Shown here piece after piece: positions 60,183-63,503 of a DNA stretch of 63,503 bases. Below the pieces are notes generated by a model. It was not told where the DNA came from, did no database searches, and saw only the letters and a list, made by a program, of their open reading frames with translations. The first letter of the stretch is position 1. Every line of letters begins with the position of its first letter. Both the position numbers and the translations under genes were made by a program. The stretch is from CBFIDE01 sp965661265 (GTDB lineage: Bacteria; Bacteroidota; Bacteroidia; Flavobacteriales; Schleiferiaceae): contig CBFIDE010000013.1 of NCBI GenBank assembly GCA_965661265.1, forward strand, positions 1 to 63,503, in the 5' to 3' direction.

Positions 60183-63100
60183 AAAAGCACTAAGATTTTA
60201 TTCCTGCTAATTCCTTCAGACTCCCAGCGAACTATATAAACACCCTTAGAAAGAAAATTCAAATCCATTTGATAACTAGATGGATCATCTAAGCATATAG
60301 TCTTAAGCAATTTAGCCTGGGCAGAAAGTATTTTCAAACAGCCTTCAGAAGTACTAGATGGAAATTCAAAATGCACTATACCTTCTGTTGGATTGGGATA
60401 GATATCAAAGTCAAAATCTTGGATATTCTCTTCATTCAAGCTAATAAATGGATCTCTCAAACGGATGCTATAATCTTCTACTTCGCCTGGAAAAACTCCA
60501 CAGGAAGCTGCACCATTGGCACCATAAATATTTCGAACCCTCATTCTTGTAATCCCACTAGCAGTGTATGCCGGAGTGGTGAAAGAAGCAAACACCTCAT
60601 GATTGGCATTTGGTGCGCTAAACTCGATTAGCTCTTCATCACTAAACTCAAAATCCTGGTCATAATCAATCCAGGCATATACAGTGTCAAGAGGAAATGA
60701 AAAGTTCAAATCCACTTGAATAGTATAATTAGTATTGGGTTTTATGCTTGTTGAGACATTAGTGTAATCAGAGTAATAGTTCTGAGTGCTGGTCTGTTGA
60801 ATAGAGTCAAAAACAACTCTCTCAATCCAGTCACTTCCTGTTCCTGCTGATCCAAAGGCCACACAATACCTTGGTTCTTGCGCCGTATACTGAAATTTAT
60901 AAGTCTCAGATGTATCTCCACTAGAGCCTACAGCAAATACCTGAAAATAAACTGAGCTATCCTGCAGAACACCAGGTATTGGGGAGTTGCTCTCCCATAA
61001 TCCGTTGATTAAGGACATTAGAATCGTTGAATCCAAGCGAGTAGAATTTATACCCCACTTTACATAAGCAGAAGATATTGTACCACTATAGTCAATTTTG
61101 GAGCGTACATATTGACTTACTCCAGCCTTTGGGCTAAATGCATCAGGTGTTTGATCTATAGCTGTCTCCGCAATTTTTGGAAAACTAGCTCTATTTATAA
61201 GATCTGTTTCCCACAATCCTCTGCCCCAAGTTGCAGCTCTAAGCTCATTAGAGCCTCTCATAATTTTTAAGTCAGAGGCCGTACAATTAGGCAAATCAAC
61301 ATTTAACAACTGCCAACTTCCACCAAAAAGCGGTTTTACAAAAACACCAATTTCAGCTCCCACATAAATATTTGGATTTGAAGTATGATCAACTACAGCA
61401 GAGCGCAATGGCATATCTCCTAAATTCCCGGTGATATTTGTCCAAGTAGTACCCAGGTCAGTGGTCATATATATTTTAGCTCCATCATTTTGATGTGTCC
61501 CAAATGTTACAATGATGATGCTATCATTCTTAGGAGCAAAAGTTATTGAACTGATAATACTATTTGGCAATGATCCACTTCCAATAGTAGTAAAGCTTTG
61601 CGCCCCGTCTGTACTTAACCTCATCCAAGCTGAGCTGCTTATCGCGATAATGTCCGAGTTATTCTCGGCAATAGCTGCCCTCATCACGTAATTATTATAT
61701 CCAGATGGTCCAATAAGAGTCCAAGAGGTTCCAAAGTTTGTGCTTTTATAAATATCCTTTCCAAAAGAATAGACATCCATTTGATTGAGAGGATCTGCTA
61801 AAAGAGGGGCTTCCCAGTAGCCATTAGTATGTCGTAGAGGATTAGAAACATTCAATCCACCATCTCTACTTGAATATCTGCCTCCAAATTGAACACTTCC
61901 TATGATCAAGTCTGAATTAAGAGTATGTAAAATTCCTTCCATTCCATCAGCTCCAAAATATTCTAACCAACCATTTTTGGTTAAAATACTTGTCCCATTA
62001 TCTTGGCTTCCGCAGATATTATAATCATGATGAGACTGGCTAATACCAACTGCATAGTTCTCACGAATGCCCGTTCCATAAGAAAGAATTTCCCAAGTTT
62101 GTCCTTTATCTAAACTACGAACAAAAAAACCATCTGTTGCCGCATAGAAAACACCATTTAAAGAAGCTGCCTCTCTTAAATCAGCATGAGTATAATTTCC
62201 ACCATCTACACCACCTGTAGCAGAGGGTAAATACCAATTTGTAACCTGACTGAAGGTATCTCCAGAGTTTGAAGAAGCATAGATATTAAGCATTCCATAC
62301 ATCATAAATGAAGTATCTCTATCATCCACCGCAAAACCATCACAAGTACCAGTAGGATTAGATCTTGAACTAAATATAGCCCCTTGATCTTTTGAAATAT
62401 AAACACCATTACTAGAGGCTGCAAAAACACAATCAGCACAATCTGGACTTATTGAAAGATGGAGTATAGCGTTATTATTATTTGGAAGGCTGGAGGAAGC
62501 CGTAAAACTTAAGCCACCATCTTTACTAACTAAGATCTGATTTCTAGAACTCCTATCATAAATGTAAATGATGGAATCTGCTGTAGGATGAAATGCGATA
62601 TCTGAAATATTATTGGTGCCATTAACTACAGAATAAGTTTGTAGATTATCTGTAGAAACATATAGGCCTTGAGAACTTCCTATAAATATTTTATTAGCAA
62701 TTCTAGGATGATAAAACACTTTATAAATTTGGTTACTAGTACCTAAACCTCCCCATCCCAAAGACTGTGGATTAAAAGCCGTGGTATCCCAAGTCAATCC
62801 GCCATCCACAGATCTATAGATACCGTGCGTTGTACTATTTCTAGCATTCCTAATATTAACAAGTATACTATCGCGGTTGGTAGGTGAAACACTTAAAGTA
62901 TTTACTCCGCTGGCCATTAAGAAATCAGTTGTTGATTTTGACCATGTTTGTCCGCCGTTAGTACTTTTCCAAAAACCTCCACTTCTTGATCCGATATAAA
63001 AATAATTAGAATCATTAGGATCTACATAGAAGCTTTCTACCCTTCCTAGTCCAGGATTATAACCTCCTTCAATCCTACCAAGATCATATGGGCCTAAGTC

Positions 63101-63418
63101 TCTCCAAGGTGTTCCTAGCGCTCTTTTAGTTCTGTTTTTAGATTGAAAACTTTTAAACTGTTTAGCAGCAAAATAAAAGTCTCTATTGTGGCGATCTCCA
63201 CTAGGAAAATAATTAAGCTCGTTTTGATATTTCCATCTTTGATAACCTTTAAAACCACTTCCTTCTTTTTGAGGATTATTCTCAAAATAATTTTCAGCAC
63301 TTTCAACCACCTCATAGAAGTTAATTGAAGGGTCATACATCATTCCTTTAAACTCTTGCCCCGATGCAAAATATGGGGCAATTATTAAGCTGAGTAATAC
63401 AAGATAAAATCTTTTCAT
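60179..63418 (-). CDS. Large secreted T9SS protein with Asp-box/BNR (sortilin-like) propeller and GEVEDY domain
   Basis: A 1079-residue protein with a signal peptide (about 1-20, YFASGQ) and a beta-propeller of many Asp-box repeats (about 95-735). The repeats recur as S-T-[ND]-G-G-x-T-W, for example FWKSTNGGQTWSKS, YRSVDGGLTWDT, MTTDLGTTWTN and RSLDKGQTWEILS, as in sortilin (VPS10) and sialidase-type proteins. Next are an Ig-like region (about 750-845), a GEVEDY-type domain (about 850-990, VFPGEVEDYSIRL) and a T9SS type A sorting domain (about 1000-1079, DFDIYPNPTEGI). It should be secreted or surface attached. No catalytic residues are assigned. The upstream 85 bases to the window end show no clear consensus promoter. 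Confidence 0.88.
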   Translation of the reverse strand: MKRFYLVLLSLIIAPYFASGQEFKGMMYDPSINFYEVVESAENYFENNPQKEGSGFKGYQRWKYQNELNYFPSGDRHNRDFYFAAKQFKSFQSKNRTKRALGTPWRDLGPYDLGRIEGGYNPGLGRVESFYVDPNDSNYFYIGSRSGGFWKSTNGGQTWSKSTTDFLMASGVNTLSVSPTNRDSILVNIRNARNSTTHGIYRSVDGGLTWDTTAFNPQSLGWGGLGTSNQIYKVFYHPRIANKIFIGSSQGLYVSTDNLQTYSVVNGTNNISDIAFHPTADSIIYIYDRSSRNQILVSKDGGLSFTASSSLPNNNNAILHLSISPDCADCVFAASSNGVYISKDQGAIFSSRSNPTGTCDGFAVDDRDTSFMMYGMLNIYASSNSGDTFSQVTNWYLPSATGGVDGGNYTHADLREAASLNGVFYAATDGFFVRSLDKGQTWEILSYGTGIRENYAVGISQSHHDYNICGSQDNGTSILTKNGWLEYFGADGMEGILHTLNSDLIIGSVQFGGRYSSRDGGLNVSNPLRHTNGYWEAPLLADPLNQMDVYSFGKDIYKSTNFGTSWTLIGPSGYNNYVMRAAIAENNSDIIAISSSAWMRLSTDGAQSFTTIGSGSLPNSIISSITFAPKNDSIIIVTFGTHQNDGAKIYMTTDLGTTWTNITGNLGDMPLRSAVVDHTSNPNIYVGAEIGVFVKPLFGGSWQLLNVDLPNCTASDLKIMRGSNELRAATWGRGLWETDLINRASFPKIAETAIDQTPDAFSPKAGVSQYVRSKIDYSGTISSAYVKWGINSTRLDSTILMSLINGLWESNSPIPGVLQDSSVYFQVFAVGSSGDTSETYKFQYTAQEPRYCVAFGSAGTGSDWIERVVFDSIQQTSTQNYYSDYTNVSTSIKPNTNYTIQVDLNFSFPLDTVYAWIDYDQDFEFSDEELIEFSAPNANHEVFASFTTPAYTASGITRMRVRNIYGANGAASCGVFPGEVEDYSIRLRDPFISLNEENIQDFDFDIYPNPTEGIVHFEFPSSTSEGCLKILSAQAKLLKTICLDDPSSYQMDLNFLSKGVYIVRWESEGISRNKILVLL

Positions 63419-63503
63419 AGGGTCAATAATAAGAAACGAAAGATAGGGAATTCCTTAATGGTTAAATTACGAAAAGTTAGAATGGAGTTCAACGAGTTTG
63501 CTT

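Noticed and set aside
1..63503. CRISPR array, insertion sequence or prophage
   Set aside because: No regularly spaced repeats, no transposase-like protein and no phage structural protein are visible.

Overview
The window is AT-rich, densely packed chromosomal DNA from a member of the Bacteroidota, most likely a marine-type Flavobacteriales relative. The evidence is three secreted proteins ending in type IX secretion (T9SS) type A sorting domains, a GLPGLI-family protein, carboxypeptidase-regulatory/TonB outer-membrane proteins, an OmpA protein with thrombospondin type-3 repeats, HYC_CC_PP and VUT/DUF165 proteins, and many upstream TAnnTTTG boxes (the Bacteroidota -7 promoter element). Shine-Dalgarno sequences are mostly weak. 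No stretch over 300 bases lacks a gene or gene remnant.

Layout. 0-5 kb: secreted S9 peptidase, two T9SS cargo proteins, a truncated TonB-receptor fragment and a secreted ankyrin protein. 5-7.2 kb: M16 peptidase and O-methyltransferase. 7.2-12.7 kb (minus): five-gene nucleotide-sugar operon (DegT aminotransferase, UDP-glucose dehydrogenase, UDP-glucuronate decarboxylase, GalE, RfbB). 12.8-14.8 kb: outer-membrane barrel protein and Kdo transferase. 14.8-19 kb: an accessory islet between core genes, with a frameshifted STAS-like gene, a membrane thioredoxin-like protein, a fulvocin C-like cysteine-rich lipoprotein, an ABC ATPase with a small membrane partner, a barrel gene with a premature stop, and tRNA-Leu and tRNA-Gly. 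19-28.7 kb: mutS, a SpoU methyltransferase, OmpA, folK, the sppA/VUT/flippase operon and a DUF2797 protein. 28.7-31.7 kb: GH3-family protein, propeller-like secreted protein, deoxynucleoside kinase. 31.8-35.5 kb: membrane pyrophosphatase with an unusual C-terminal extension, and pyruvate dehydrogenase E1 beta. 35.6-39.6 kb: etfB-etfA-bifunctional nuclease, then thyA-folA. 39.6-43 kb (minus): tig-clpP-clpX. 43.2-47.5 kb: SPOR-type barrel protein, then HYC_CC_PP, heavy-metal-associated protein and TonB receptor. 47.5-50.3 kb (minus): Crp-type regulator, persulfide dioxygenase-like/rhodanese fusion, TauE/SafE exporter. 50.4-56.5 kb: DUF1801, large outer-membrane receptor plus GLPGLI protein, SDR, methyltransferase, DUF1684. 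56.5-58.8 kb: LysR regulator divergent from a small coiled-coil protein and an SbtA-like bicarbonate transporter. 58.9-59.8 kb: a deletion scar joining a truncated ECF sigma factor to a headless ABC permease. 59.8-63.4 kb: small lipoprotein and a large Asp-box-repeat T9SS protein.

Most of the window is core metabolism and envelope biology. The most novel part is the 15.3-17.9 kb locus, where a lipoprotein ending in an eight-cysteine, fulvocin C-like tail sits between a membrane thioredoxin-like protein and a small ABC module. It could be a bacteriocin, a cysteine-rich surface peptide system or a self-protection module. Several gene-decay events are readable directly: a single extra A (STAS-like gene), an in-frame TAA (barrel gene), a truncated receptor, and the sigma/permease fusion. 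folK appears to lack a canonical start codon and to begin at ATA.
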